The position numbers and the translations under genes are program-made. A stretch of 64,000 bases of DNA. It comes from Pelomyxa schiedti. Taxonomy: Eukaryota > Evosea > Pelobiontida > Pelomyxidae. Below are positions 12,437 to 23,080 of this stretch, in pieces (position 1 is the first letter of the stretch; every line of letters starts with the position of its first letter). The DNA lies in the NCBI GenBank assembly GCA_020536535.1, contig JAHLWZ010000846.1:1-64000 (forward strand). The letters are read 5' to 3'. The notes below the pieces were generated by a model that was not told the origin of the DNA, ran no database searches, and saw only the letters and a program-made list of their open reading frames with translations.

Positions 12437-15400
12437 TTACAGTCCCCAGTAGCCACAACTACCACAGAAGTAGGAAGTGTACTGTTTACCACACTTCGGG
12501 CATGTTTGGGGTTCAAATGTGGATTCTTCAACTGGAGCAGATGGTAAAGCAACCAGTCTTAAACCAGAATCAGTTGAATGGAAGAGGTTAGGGGCGTGGA
12601 AAAACACACGGTGGTGGCTGGTACATAAAGGCAGCGGCATATCTTTGGTTCTGCCTTTGCACTTCTTCATACGATGGAGGTGGTTGTTCTGGGAGTGAGG
12701 ATGGGGGTGGGGGTGGGGGTGGTTCCGGGAATGCAACTGGTGGTTGACCAATGGGAACATATGATGAATCAGGGGGAGATTTTGTTGTTGTGGCTGCAGT
12801 TGTGGTTGTTGATGCTGAGGATTGGGCGGTGCTCACAAGAACCCAGTCCTCGTCAAGGTTGTTGCTGGGCTTCAATGCAAGTGTGCGGGAAACACAGTCG
12901 ATGTGGGTGGCATCACTGTGATACCTAAGTGGCCGTAATTTGTTATTATGAATAGTGATATTCAGCTGAAGTTCTCCCCATATCTAGTTTTTGGTTTTTT
13001 GGGAAGAGTGTAAATAAAAGAAATTGAGGATAAAGATTACATTGCCATCAGGTTGTATGACTGGAAACCAATCCACAATGGACACATGAACCGGTACATA
13101 GTTCAGATCAATATTAACACTCCCAATGAATTTGTTTGGCAACAACTAGACAATCTCGGTTATGAGTTGAACTGGGTTTTAAAACTTACCCTTATATGGT
13201 CGTATACAAAGATAACAACGTTTAGCCTATCCTGAAGTTTACCAATGCGGAAAGCATTGTTATCCTCCTCACCCCACACAGGGGTATCTGTATTTTTTTT
13301 GTACTACAGAATTGGTCTACACAAAAAGAATAAGGAGTGCCAACCTGTGTCCGTATCATTTGTGGATCAGAGGATCGAAATAGAAAATAATTTATCCCAC
13401 AAAGTGGATCACATTTATTTGAAGATTTTCCTCTGCTGTGGTTAATAATTCTTGAAAGGAAAAACAAAAATGAAACCTGAGAATAATGATATCCATCAGT
13501 GGGTCCTCTATCCCGAGGTGTTGTGGAATTCTTGTTCCACTTGGGCGTGGATCCACCCATGTAGTAAGTTGGTTCAAATCATCGATAAAATATCTTGCTC
13601 CCATATTAGAGATCACATTTTGAATGCTAACGGAAAACTAACATATCACTTTGATCCATAGCCAAATGATATTGAGAAGGAAGCACGAAGTCACGCCAAA
13701 AAGGGTAAGGGCGGGCTATTTCCTTGAGTAAGTTTTTCAATGGATCAAAAAATGGAACCTTTAGAATTCACACTTCTTGACATTCGATCAACGATGTAAG
13801 ACTCGTCGCCTGCTCTTGTCAGGACTTGTTCTTGGCCTGGAGGAAGGTCACTTTGAGGGTATGGTGGTGGATATCTTTTTGTCAATCAGTTTCTTTTGAG
13901 TAATGAAAGTTATTACCTAGAGTGGGGTCCCATAAATAAACTGGCTTTTCCAAAGTCTCTGTGGACTTTAAAAAGGGAAAGAGCATGCAGTGATAGTGCC
14001 CGTGGTGATGTTGGGGACAGAATGACAATAGGACAATGCATGTGCAAATTAAATCGAAACAACCCAGTGAATAACTCCACATCTTTTATTTTGTTTTTTG
14101 GTAAATGAGGGACTCTGTGTAGAATGCCAAAGAAACCTATGAAATGCTGCCATTTCAGTAAACCAACACTAACACTGGGGGTAGTGAATATTGGGATGGG
14201 AAGTGGTTGTATTGTCCACGTTGTGCTGGTGCCTTTGTTAACACCCTCCAGTGGCTCTTGAGAAAATATCTTATGCAAGACTCCATTTCGGTATTTATGG
14301 AGGCCAACATGTGACACAACGACCTTCTCAATCTTACGTTCAACGTTGGTGATAGTTACCGTGGCTTCAATACTTTCCCCTGTGATTTGGTCAGGAGAGA
14401 AGGGCACGAACAACCAAAACCTGGCTCGTAGCAAGGTTTGCTAGTTTCAATTGTAGCTTCGAGTCCCGAAATTTGTAAGACAGCCTAAACCGCTTAAGTG
14501 GGCAATCATTGGTTTGTGGGGTTTACCTTTGAAATTGGTACGACAGGAGCGTATTTGGTATTCACAACATAAAAGTAGGTGGGACTTGATGTGTATCGTT
14601 TATTGTTTGCTTTTATGACACCAGTAATAGAGTACAGGCAGTACTCAGCGCTACCTTTTGTTCCAAGTGACGGAGGCAAGTTATCCGGTAATTTGTAACA
14701 GAAAGGGAAAAAGTGTTTGCCTGTTATAAGGTGAGTGAGAAAGCCATAAGTGGAAGTTATAGGAACGCACCAGGTGGATACTCGACAATAGCACTTGATG
14801 GCACATCGCATGTTTCATCATAATACGAGAACTGGGCTTTGAAGAATTCTCCACTTGGATAATGGTGGTGTGTTGATGTGTGAGTCCGACCTGTATGCAA
14901 TTAGATACGAAGATATTCTTTTTTTTTTTTTTTTTGGTAAGTTCCATCGTGTGAATTCTATTTGATTCACCACAGAGGAAGATAGAAGATAAAACACCAC
15001 AGTAAATCAAGTCGATTACCAACAAGCATAAAACAAACAAAGAAAGAAAGAAAGAAACCTTTGCTGTCCCTCCTGGTGTGGTGCGTGGAAAAGTGGACTT
15101 GCCATCTGCCAACCACGTCAAGCAGAACGTGGGACCCAACCACATCAGTGCCATTTCCCATTCGCGTGACCGCGAGCGGCACCTTGGTGTTGACGCCCAG
15201 CACGCCTCGCAGCATGTCGCCACCGCAGCACACAGTGCAGTCGCTGCACAGCAGCACGCGGGCGGCGACGGAGCCCAGGAGCCAAGGCTGTGGCATGTCG
15301 CCCACCAGTTCGGATGGCTCCACGCCGCCGCCGCAATTGGCCTCGGGGTCCATATCACACAGCGACGACGACGACGATGACGCTGAACAGGTGGAAGCGT

Positions 15401-16007
15401 CGGGGGGAATCATGCCGCCGCCAATGGACTGGGCCATCATACTGGAGCTGGCGTCGAATGCGGAGGAGGACATGCCTGGATAGGGACCGCTGTTGGCAGG
15501 GGGAAGTGGCAGAGGCGGAGCCGTGGGCTGCACGACCCACGCGCCATCGACAACAGGGAAGTCGGGGGGAGGAGGAGGGGGCGGAGGAGGGGGCTGGGAC
15601 TGGAACGGGAGGGGAACGGCCCCGGTGGCAGGCGAGTACATCTGCTGGGGCTGGTACTGCGAGGGAGGCGCGGCAGGATAAAACAACAGCTGCTGAGGTG
15701 GCGGCTGCGGCGGCTGCTGCTGGGGCCCCAGGGTCGCCGGCGAGCCAGACATTGGGTGGTACGGGTACTGCTGCGTCGGGGAAGGCGGGGGAGCCGAAGG
15801 ATACGGCGGGGCCACCACAGCGACCCGAAGGTGCGGGGGTATGTCGTCCATGGAGCCCACCTGCTGCGCGCCGTAGCCTCCGCCCTGGAGCAGCGCGGGC
15901 GGAGGCGGGGGAGGCGGCTGCTGCGGGGGTGCCGTGGGCTCTTCGGGTTGTTGCTGCTGCAGTGGGGGCGACGGCAGCATCGTGGTTATGAAGGCTGCGG
16001 GGTCCAT
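12437..16007 (-). CDS. Arrestin-WW-C2 adaptor with PPSY motif and zinc ribbon
   Basis: No catalytic domain is seen; likely a membrane-trafficking or ubiquitin-ligase adaptor (inference). The ATG is at 16007 and exon 1 is 16007-15059. Order of parts: Pro/Gln-rich N-terminus (about 250 residues); arrestin N-fold (GGDMLRGVLGVNTKVPLAVT ... KLPDNLPPSLGTKGSAEYCL ... TKYAPVVPIS); arrestin C-fold (GESIEATVTITN, KWQHFIDVEL, NLHMHCPIVIL). Next come DLPPGQEQVLTRAGDESYIV (degenerate WW), LPSQYHLAMDQTRYFIDDL followed by TTWVDPRP (WW with first Trp replaced by Tyr), and a C2-like domain (SSDPQMIRTQ, YTPVWGEEDNAF, RLNVVIFVYDH, NKFIGSVNID). Last are Pro-rich sequence with PPPSYEEV and a C-terminal ribbon CPKCG-x6-FCGSCGYWGL. 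All joins are in frame through 35-60 nt introns, except one C2 junction (13390-13520) that I could not settle. Confidence 0.8.
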
Positions 16008-16114
16008 TTGGTCCTGGGGTCCTTTTGTCGGTTCGACGGGTGCTTGGTGTTAGTGCTAGTAGGGTTTTTCTTATTTCCGGTGGTTTCGTTTTTTCTTTGT
16101 TTCAACCAACGGTA
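16008..16114. promoter_or_regulatory. Shared 107-bp divergent promoter region
   Basis: Lies between the start codons of the arrestin-domain gene (-) and the channel gene (+). It is pyrimidine-rich on the plus strand (TTTTTCTTTGTTTC near 16090). Both core promoters must lie here or inside the genes. Confidence 0.55.
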
Positions 16115-18179
16115 ATGGCGACGATGAATTCACGAAGCAGGCGTAATTCGTATACGTGCACGTTTGGCAGTATCGTGTGCTTCCTACTTATGGGAGCATC
16201 CTCCGCCCTGAACTTAGTGGTTGATGACGACCTCGTCGTTGTGGGTGCTGAAACTAATACGACCAATACCTCCGTGAGCGGCGGCGATACTACGCTTCTG
16301 TGCTTTGGTGGGCTGCTGCAGTTGCTGTATATTACATCTAATTACCCCTCTTTTTTTTTTTTAAAAAAAGAAGCCATTTCTGTTACTCACGGAATATAAG
16401 AGGGCGATCAGTGGAACGCCAATCCCTGTCCGGCAGGACCAAATAAAACTCTTCCTGCACAAGTTTACATAGGGGTGTACTTTACTGTCCTTACAAATGT
16501 AGACAGCTTCGCAAGCACCTTTACTGCCCAAGGGTTCTTTTCCTTTTCCCCTTTGCTAACCTTAATGGAAATAAACCAGAATTGTTTGGTATAAGTGGAG
16601 GACATGCCAGTTCATGCGGAATATACCATACCGGTACATCCCTTCCCCCTTTTTGATTGGTTTTTATATATATTTTTTCAAGGCCTTTTTTGACACTTTA
16701 CATGGAAAACTCGATGGGTGACGTAGTTGACCCAATCCCTCAAAGGATTTGTCCCCAAGACATTTCTGATACTCCCTGCCCAGTATGCAATGTACCTGGC
16801 GATGGTAGTGTCTTTTCTTTTGTGTTCCTTCGCCTCATTTTTAACCACTCAAGGGTGGTCTTACTACAGCTATAAGTTTCTTGTTGAGGTGCTTCTAGCT
16901 GACTAATTGAAAGTTGGTATCGACTCCTAATTCTACAAATAGTTCGATATGAATATGTTTTACAAGTCATGGCCTCTGGATGTTCAATTCATCTCGATTT
17001 CTTTTGAGGACTTTGTCTTTCCATGTAAAATGGTTACACTTATTCCTGACCCTGACTCTGGTGTCTCCCCTGATATCAACCCACTTGGGTTTCTGGTATG
17101 TCACCATTGCCCATTGTCATTTCATTGCCCCCCAAAAGGTTGGAGATATGGCTGCTTACAGCTCAACCAACAACTACACCACTAATTTTGGGAAAGAACT
17201 AAATGTAACCCCTGCTTATTCGCGCTGTACAATTGGAGTGCACATTAGCCGTTCCCCAACTTTTTATGCTTTGAGGGTACGGATAATTGAAACTTATTTT
17301 ATCCTGAAACTGAATACCAGATTCTCCCACCTGCGTTAATTGTACAAATAGTATCGATCATCGTTATATTTCTAGATCCGACTGAAATACAAGCAAGACT
17401 AGGAGCCGCTGTATCCGGTCTTCTTGCCCTTGTTTCACTCTGTATTGGCACAAGTGAGTTGTTCCTACTTCAATTCATCAATTTCTATTGAATTAAAATA
17501 AAATAGGTGCCAAACTCCCGGACATTGGAGATGTAGGCCATTGCTATTTTCACGAAATTGACTAAACAATCCATAGGTGTCAATAACTGACATAGTATAC
17601 GACTGGTTCTTTTTTCTCACTTTTGTTGTTATCGCGGAATCAGTCTTTGTGAATAGGTAGCAGGTCTTGACTCTATTTCTTACTTAGCAGATAAATAGGA
17701 AGATACAAAAGTTCCAACAACTCAACCTGGATAAAGCCCTAGATGCCAATCATTCAGCGTTCGCCACTGCTCTTGGTGATGTAAGCAGTGCCTCTGCTGT
17801 TGATGTTCCCCTTCCAGAACGGGATACCCTGACCGAGAAAGACTTGATTGGGGAAATTTACTCCTCAACTGTTTCTTCAGGTCTCTCCACTTTCAGTGAC
17901 GACAAAAACGTGGAGATGGATAACTTCTTCGAAAAGAAACTTAAGAAGAAACTGAAGAAGTCAGTAAACCAATTCAAGTTAACAAACGAGGTATTTCTTC
18001 CACTCACTTAGTGCCCCTTCTGAGATTAGTGACAGTCAAAGCTGGAATTTCTACAGACCTTGGAAACTGCAAGGGTATATGACAGAATAACGGTAATGGG
18101 TGTTTCTCTTGCAACACCACTTGGGGTTCTTCTTATTTCTTTGTGTGCAGTGTATGCATACAAACAAAGAAATGATTAG
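16115..18179 (+). CDS. Pentameric ligand-gated ion channel homologue, 12 exons
   Basis: Predicted subunit of a pentameric (Cys-loop superfamily) channel at the plasma membrane. Exons: 16115-16307, 16401-16533, 16580-16633, 16683-16804, 16854-16888, 16943-17095, 17139-17276, 17321-17453, 17507-17532, 17577-17656, 17699-17990, 18057-18179; every join keeps frame. A signal peptide (SIVCFLLMGASSA) leads into an extracellular beta domain: VYIGVYFTVLTNVDSFASTF, WYKWRTCQF, YKFLVEFDMNMFYKSWPLDV. WPLD stands for the family's FPxD. Membrane spans: M1 FYALRILPPALIVQIVSIIV with the family Pro; M2 ARLGAAVSGLLALVSLCIG then KLPD; M3 IVYDWFFFLTFVVIAESVF; a ~100-residue loop with a Lys-rich patch; M4 VMGVSLATPLGVLLISLCAV. 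No Cys pair occupies the Cys-loop position, so it resembles bacterial and other non-Cys-loop members. Confidence 0.85.
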
Positions 18180-18252
18180 AAAAGAAAATTTCTGTTTTTA
18201 TTTTTCCCTTTGTACAATGGATGTATAAACACCACGGTAAATCTGCCGAACC

Positions 18253-20181
18253 TCAACTGTCGGATTCCATCTCCTCCAGCACCAAGTCCAGAAGTTCCTC
18301 GACTTGTTGTGGAGGTAGTTTGGACTCGCGTAAAGGTGACGATTCTGTCCTTCTTGCATCATGAGACATAGGGGCAGAATGGTGTATTTCTTGAGTCTGT
18401 CTTGGTTGTGGCCGAAGGCTAAAGCTCAGTTAGTACGAAAATAATACTGTAAAACGGTGTAAAGTTATGGAGTTTTCTGTTTTCCGGTTGTATTAAAATG
18501 TAAATGAGTTTACCTTGCTACTAGAACGGGTAACCCTTGTGAGCCACGGACAGTGTTTACATGCCGCATTACAATCTTTAACAGGTCACGGATAGAATCG
18601 GTACTTGTACCCCATGACATGAGTGCAGTCTGGAGGCTTGGAAGTTTGTTTTTTGGTAAAGATGTGGGAACAGGGGGAATCTTACGAGTCAACTAGCTGT
18701 GGGGATGGAGGCGGTGTGCTTCTTTGTACTATGCTGAGTGCCCCTGGAGAGTCCATGCTGATGTGCTTCGGAAGGTGGTACTTGGTATCTTCAACGAATT
18801 CCATGAAATCGGGAAAGCTACTACTACGAAGGAGCTGGCTGGAATCTGCGCAGAGGTATGGTGGGGGAGTGGTGATTGTAGGTGATTTGATTGCTGGTGA
18901 AGACAGGGAGGCGGCGAAGGGAAGTAGATAAGGAGGTGGCGAGGAAGGGAGGGGAGGAGAAGGCGTTGCCGGGCCGTGTGTTTGAGAGCAATTCTGTGCG
19001 GAAGGTGATAGGAGCATGCGGGGAGAAGTGACATGCTGTGTAGGCAGGGTGCTTGTGTTCCCTGATACAATAGGTAAGCGAATAGCTGAAGTAGTCACAC
19101 CAGTTGAGGATGTTGCAGAGGATGGCAAAGGAGGGGGAGTATAGCTAGGTATAACACCCACAGACAGAGAAAATGGTTGTTGGCTGGCACGGGATAGAGA
19201 AGCAGATGATTGACGAGGTGGGGATGCTGAGTGATATGCATGGTGCTTAGAAGACGCGTGGTGATGACCACTGGTGTGTGCCTTGCGGCCATGCCGGACG
19301 TCAAGGGGGGTCTGTGGTAGAGATGGAGAAGAGGTTTGTGCAACGGAGCCTTCCTGAGAAATAATGTGAGCAGCAGTAACGCTCCCGCTTGCACTTCCAG
19401 TAGCAAGTATGGAAGTAGCGATAGGACTGACAGTAGCTGGTGGTGCCGCGTGCGTGGTGGCAGTTGCAGTTGCAGCAACGGTCCTAGGGGAGCGTGGTGA
19501 AGAAGGAGGGTTTATCTGTACAACAAACTGGGCATGTGACTGAGACCTAGAGTGATGCCGCGGAGAGTGAGCTGGGCTGCTTGTGTCCCCCAGTAAGATA
19601 CTGTGAATGCTGCTGCTGTTGATGTTGCTGATGTTGATGTTGCTGTTGCTGTTGCCCTTTGAGTCCCTCTCCCTCTCCCTCTCCCGTTCCCTCTCCATGT
19701 CAGGCGGCTCCGGCAGCGGCTCGCTGGCAGGAGGCGTGGGCGGGGTGCAACACAGGGAGGGAGAGGGATGGGGCGAGGCGGAGGGGGCGGAGGCAGGCGT
19801 GGTAGTAGGCGACAGGCTGCCGTCTGTCGCGTGCCCCCCGCCGTGGGTGCGCGTGGTGTGCGAGTGGGCGCCGATGAGAGAGTGGTGGCGCCCCCCTGCC
19901 TCTCCGTCGCTTTCTCCCAATTTGCTGCTGCTGCCGCTGCCGCCGCCGTGGCCCCCTGGTTGCTGTTGCTGTTGCTGCTGCTGGTGGGAGTGGCCGTGAT
20001 GGGGGTGAAGCGGCAGCGAGGCGGAAACGACTCGGTCGGTGAGCGAGGACGAGGCCACGGACTGCGCCCTGCGGTGGTGGTGGGGCGTCCCAGGGGTGCG
20101 GGACTGCCGCGGCGTGGTGGGGGACGAAGGAGAGGCCACAGCAACTGCCGCGGCGGGCGTGTCGGGTGTTTCGTCGCACAT
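18253..20181 (-). CDS. Low-complexity Ser/Thr/His/Pro-rich protein, unrecognised
   Basis: I do not recognise this protein. The ATG is at 20181 (the codon before it is GTG). Exon 1 (to about 18695) encodes ~495 residues of Ser/Pro/Thr/His-rich low complexity with TPxxPRQSRTPGTP, a Gln run, an RERERERERD patch and Asn/Ile/Ser repeats, ending LSIVQRSTPPPSPQLVDS. Two further exons add a short ordered-looking stretch (DSIRDLLKIVMRHVNTVRG) and a helical acidic tail (PQQVEELLDLVLEEMES) before TGA at 18255-18253. Only the last ~90 residues look foldable; the tail resembles a docking helix. Nuclear or scaffold roles are possible but unsupported. Its stop converges on the channel gene (73 bp). Confidence 0.7.
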
Positions 20182-20382
20182 CACTCGTCACACGGGGCGA
20201 ACCGGCGGTTGTTGACAAACAACCGATTGGCTTTTGTTTATCGTTTTTTTTTTTCCTTTTGGTTGCTGGTGTTTAGGAGAAAAGATGTGCGGTTCTGTTC
20301 CATTTGATGGGACAGGCAAAAACATTGAGGTTGGAGGGAACCCTTAACGTGGATTCGTAAATAGTGACTGTTGTGGGAATGC

Positions 20383-21458
20383 TTAGTGGAATCCATTTAG
20401 GAATTCTTCCAGAGCCTGCTGGAACCTAGAAAGAAATTACTTGAGTTCTGAAAGGTGAGGTGTTTAAATGTACATTGCGGGTGCATGAACTTCAGGACAG
20501 TGTGTCTTCCATGTAGGCTCAGTTGGTTGAATTGCAGGAAATGTAACAAGTCTTGCATTCTAAAAGTCGTGACTAGTAGTAAAATAACTGGACGGGTGTA
20601 CCTTAAACAATTCAAGTACTTTGTTGCTATTGCTGAAAGGAACAAAGGCGTCATCTACGGCCCATATTAGAAGTACTGGTTTCGCCGAGAGAGAGGTGGG
20701 TACTTCACTGTAGAATATAAGTTCCAATCACCGCATGTTAGACAGCAACATACTGCGCAGTCAACTTTGAGCCGATTGCTGGTGCAATAAGTACAATTCC
20801 TAGAATCGGATGTGAATGGGTCTGGGCAGAAATAACTGCTGCTGCTTTTGAAACAACATAACCCCCATAGCTTCTCCCAAGTAACACAACTGGCTTCTCA
20901 TGCAATACTTGAGCAAGCAGAGCGCACAGTGCTGGAACGTCATCATCTGTTGGTGCACTTTCAGAAGCAGTACCACCTGGTGTGGAATCTCCATGCCCAA
21001 GCAAGTCAACGGCATAGTGTTCAATACCTTGAAATAACACAGAAACAGGTGAGGATATGTCCATGCGTTGTCTTTGATGTCAAGTCTTGGGTGATTTGTG
21101 CTTTCATTTCATTCCACTGTCTTATCCCATTAATTAGCAAATAACACAGTGCCTCCAAACAAAATATTCATTGCAGGGCTCGGCATTATCCTTTGTCACA
21201 TTGCCCCTCACCCATAATTAACTGGCACACACAAGAGACATAAAAACACGAAACTTCCGACCTCGCACCTCGCGAAACCAGCCACTCAAAGTGGGGAGCC
21301 CAGCACTCCGCGTTCTGAGTGCGCCTGTCCATGCCGTGCACCAAAACCAGCGCGAAAGGCGACGTGCCGCGGTGCCGCAGTGCGTGAATTTCCCTTCCGG
21401 GCTTAAGAACTACTCGCACGTGCTCGTGACGGTGTGGTGTGCTCGCCTCGCTTGTCAT
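20383..21458 (-). CDS. Alpha/beta hydrolase (lipase/esterase type)
   Basis: Predicted serine hydrolase of the alpha/beta hydrolase fold; substrate unknown. The ATG is at 21458 (MTSEAS). Visible elements: LVLVHGMDRRTQN (oxyanion-hole HG motif), GIEHYAVDLLGHGDSTPG, nucleophile elbow VLLGRSYGGYVV (GxSxG with Ser), IVLIAPAIGSK, LLIWAVDDAFVPFSNS (acid region) and WKTHCPEVHAP (catalytic His candidates). The last exon encodes FQQALEEFLNGFH with TAA at 20383-20385. Five exons splice in frame. Intron 1 (about 245 nt) is much longer than the others. It lies tandem with the synapsin homologue (68 bp from that gene's stop) and 201 bp upstream of the low-complexity gene. Confidence 0.85.
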
Positions 21459-21526
21459 TCTCACACACACTCAAAAAAAACACTCAAAAAAAAAAACGAA
21501 AAAGTTAATTTTAGACATGTGAAATT

Positions 21527-22943
21527 TCAGTGGAGGGACTCGTTCATTCTTTGGAGTACAACTTCGCGGATGTAACCGTTGTCTTCATCTCTGTGGTAGG
21601 GGTTGAGACCGGTGGGAGAGTCGTTCATTTCAAGGATGGTGTGCTTCCCGTCAGGGTGTTTCACTGTTGCAAGCATTGTGTTGTTAGATAGGGGTTGGAC
21701 ATTGATTTAGGTTTGTGATACGCATACAGGCATCAATGCTCAGAATGTCCAAGCCTCCCCAGACTTTACTAGCCTCCTCAACCCAGAACCGGTATTCATC
21801 AGTTACCTCAACATCTGTTGTGAAGTAAGGCAAGCGGTAATGTACAAAATAATATTACCATTAACTTCCGCTTCTCCAACATTTCCTTTCCAATGACTGG
21901 AAACCCTGTGATATGCGCGGATATGGTTCCCAATCTTCTGCACACGGATATCACCAATATTGGTGACAAATGGTTCAAGGGTTATGTAATCATTGTAAAG
22001 GGCCACAGTGCCTGAGAAGTCATTGAAGTCTCCTCCGGGCCCACCAAATTTCATTTTTCCGTACCCTCCCAGTGAAGTTCCCACCTGAAACATTAATGAT
22101 TCGCAAATGGTACAACTAAAGTACCTTGGCAACAACTCCACCAGTGAAATCATGCACAATATGTTCAGTTGTATTTGGAAAGTAAGTCATTGGGACCAGC
22201 GGAAATTTATCTTTGCCGACTCTTTTTTGAATGGCCATAAGCTCGGCAATATCTAGAAGGTGTTAAAACAAATTAAAGTTGAGGTGGGTTTAGTACTTGC
22301 TGCGCGCTGTGTGCTAAAGAAAATAGACTGCAGTGAGTTTACAGAGGGAATCCCAGCTACCATAAAACCCATCAAGGTATTCATGAAGGTCTAGGAGTGA
22401 AAAAAAGGTCGGATATCTGTAGCTAGCTATTTGGGGTAGTACCTGACCATGAAGGCCATTAAGGAATTGCCTTATCAGCAGGAAGTCAGGAACACAATCT
22501 CTCAAGTTCTTTTGCGTAGTACCAAAGATAGGTTCCCTGTAAATTAGTGCAATCATTAGAAAAAATGCTCCCTAACGAAATTGATACTTCGAAGGAGCAA
22601 GTTGGCAATGACAGACTCTGTTAGCGTCCACCCACAACGTTATCAAAGCCCATTCCGATTGTTCTACCTAAATATCAGGAAAAGAAATAAGAAAATGAAA
22701 CAGTAGTCCAAGTAAACGTGGGAATAGATTAATCTTGAAAGAGCAAACCTTGACCGGTTTGCCATTGACAACTGCGCCCTTGAAAATCTGGTACCAGTTG
22801 CTCCTGGGGTCGGCATCCAAAACCAGCAGCGTGTATTCAGTCTTCTCAGCCACAATGGGACCCTTGGCTCTTACTGTCTTGATTGGCCCAGTCGGTGGTG
22901 GAGGAGGCGGCAACGACGCACCGTTGGTAGTGGACGAAGCCAT
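21527..22943 (-). CDS. Synapsin homologue (ATP-grasp fold)
   Basis: Animal synapsins are ATP-grasp-fold phosphoproteins that tether synaptic vesicles. Here the central domain is present across about 8 exons. In order: Ser/Pro-rich N-terminus with a PPPPPP run; TLLVLDADPRSNWYQIFKG; VNGKPVKVEQSEWALITLWV; DCVPDFLLIRQF; DIAELMAIQKRVGKDKFPLV with YFPNTTEH; GGVVAKVGTSLGGYGKMKFG; EPFVTNIGDIRVQKIG then NHIRAYHRVSSHWKGNVG; DEYRFWVEEASKVWGGLDIL; and KHTILEMNDSPTGLNPYHRD, ending REVVLQRMNESLH. The blocks match synapsin domain C in order and spacing, including the DIRVQKIG signature. The synapsin domain A phosphorylation site and the long Pro/Gln tail are absent. A role in vesicle traffic is inference. 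Confidence 0.85.
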
Positions 22944-23080
22944 TTTACTCTTTGACTTTGTTGGTTGAATTGTTGTTGTATTTTTTTAAAAAGAGAAAAA
23001 GAAAAACGTCTGCTTCCTTTTTAGGAGCTGCTTGAAAGACGAAAAGAGCGTGAGTGTTGTTGGTGGGCGTGCAACGAACA
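22944..23080. promoter_or_regulatory. Shared 137-bp divergent promoter region
   Basis: Lies between the start codons of the synapsin homologue (-) and the HAD phosphatase (+). Contains the 5' leaders of both; the minus-strand leader is A-rich (AAAAAAATACAACAACAATT). No TATA box is clear. Confidence 0.55.

Noticed and set aside
15290-15991. Long plus-strand frames opposite the arrestin gene first exon
   Set aside because: GC-rich polyPro/Gln coding on the minus strand leaves stop-free shadows. No motif is seen in the plus frames.
19607-20307. Plus-strand Leu-rich frames opposite the low-complexity gene
   Set aside because: They are products of CTG/TTG repeats complementary to Gln and Asn codons. 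No start context or domain.
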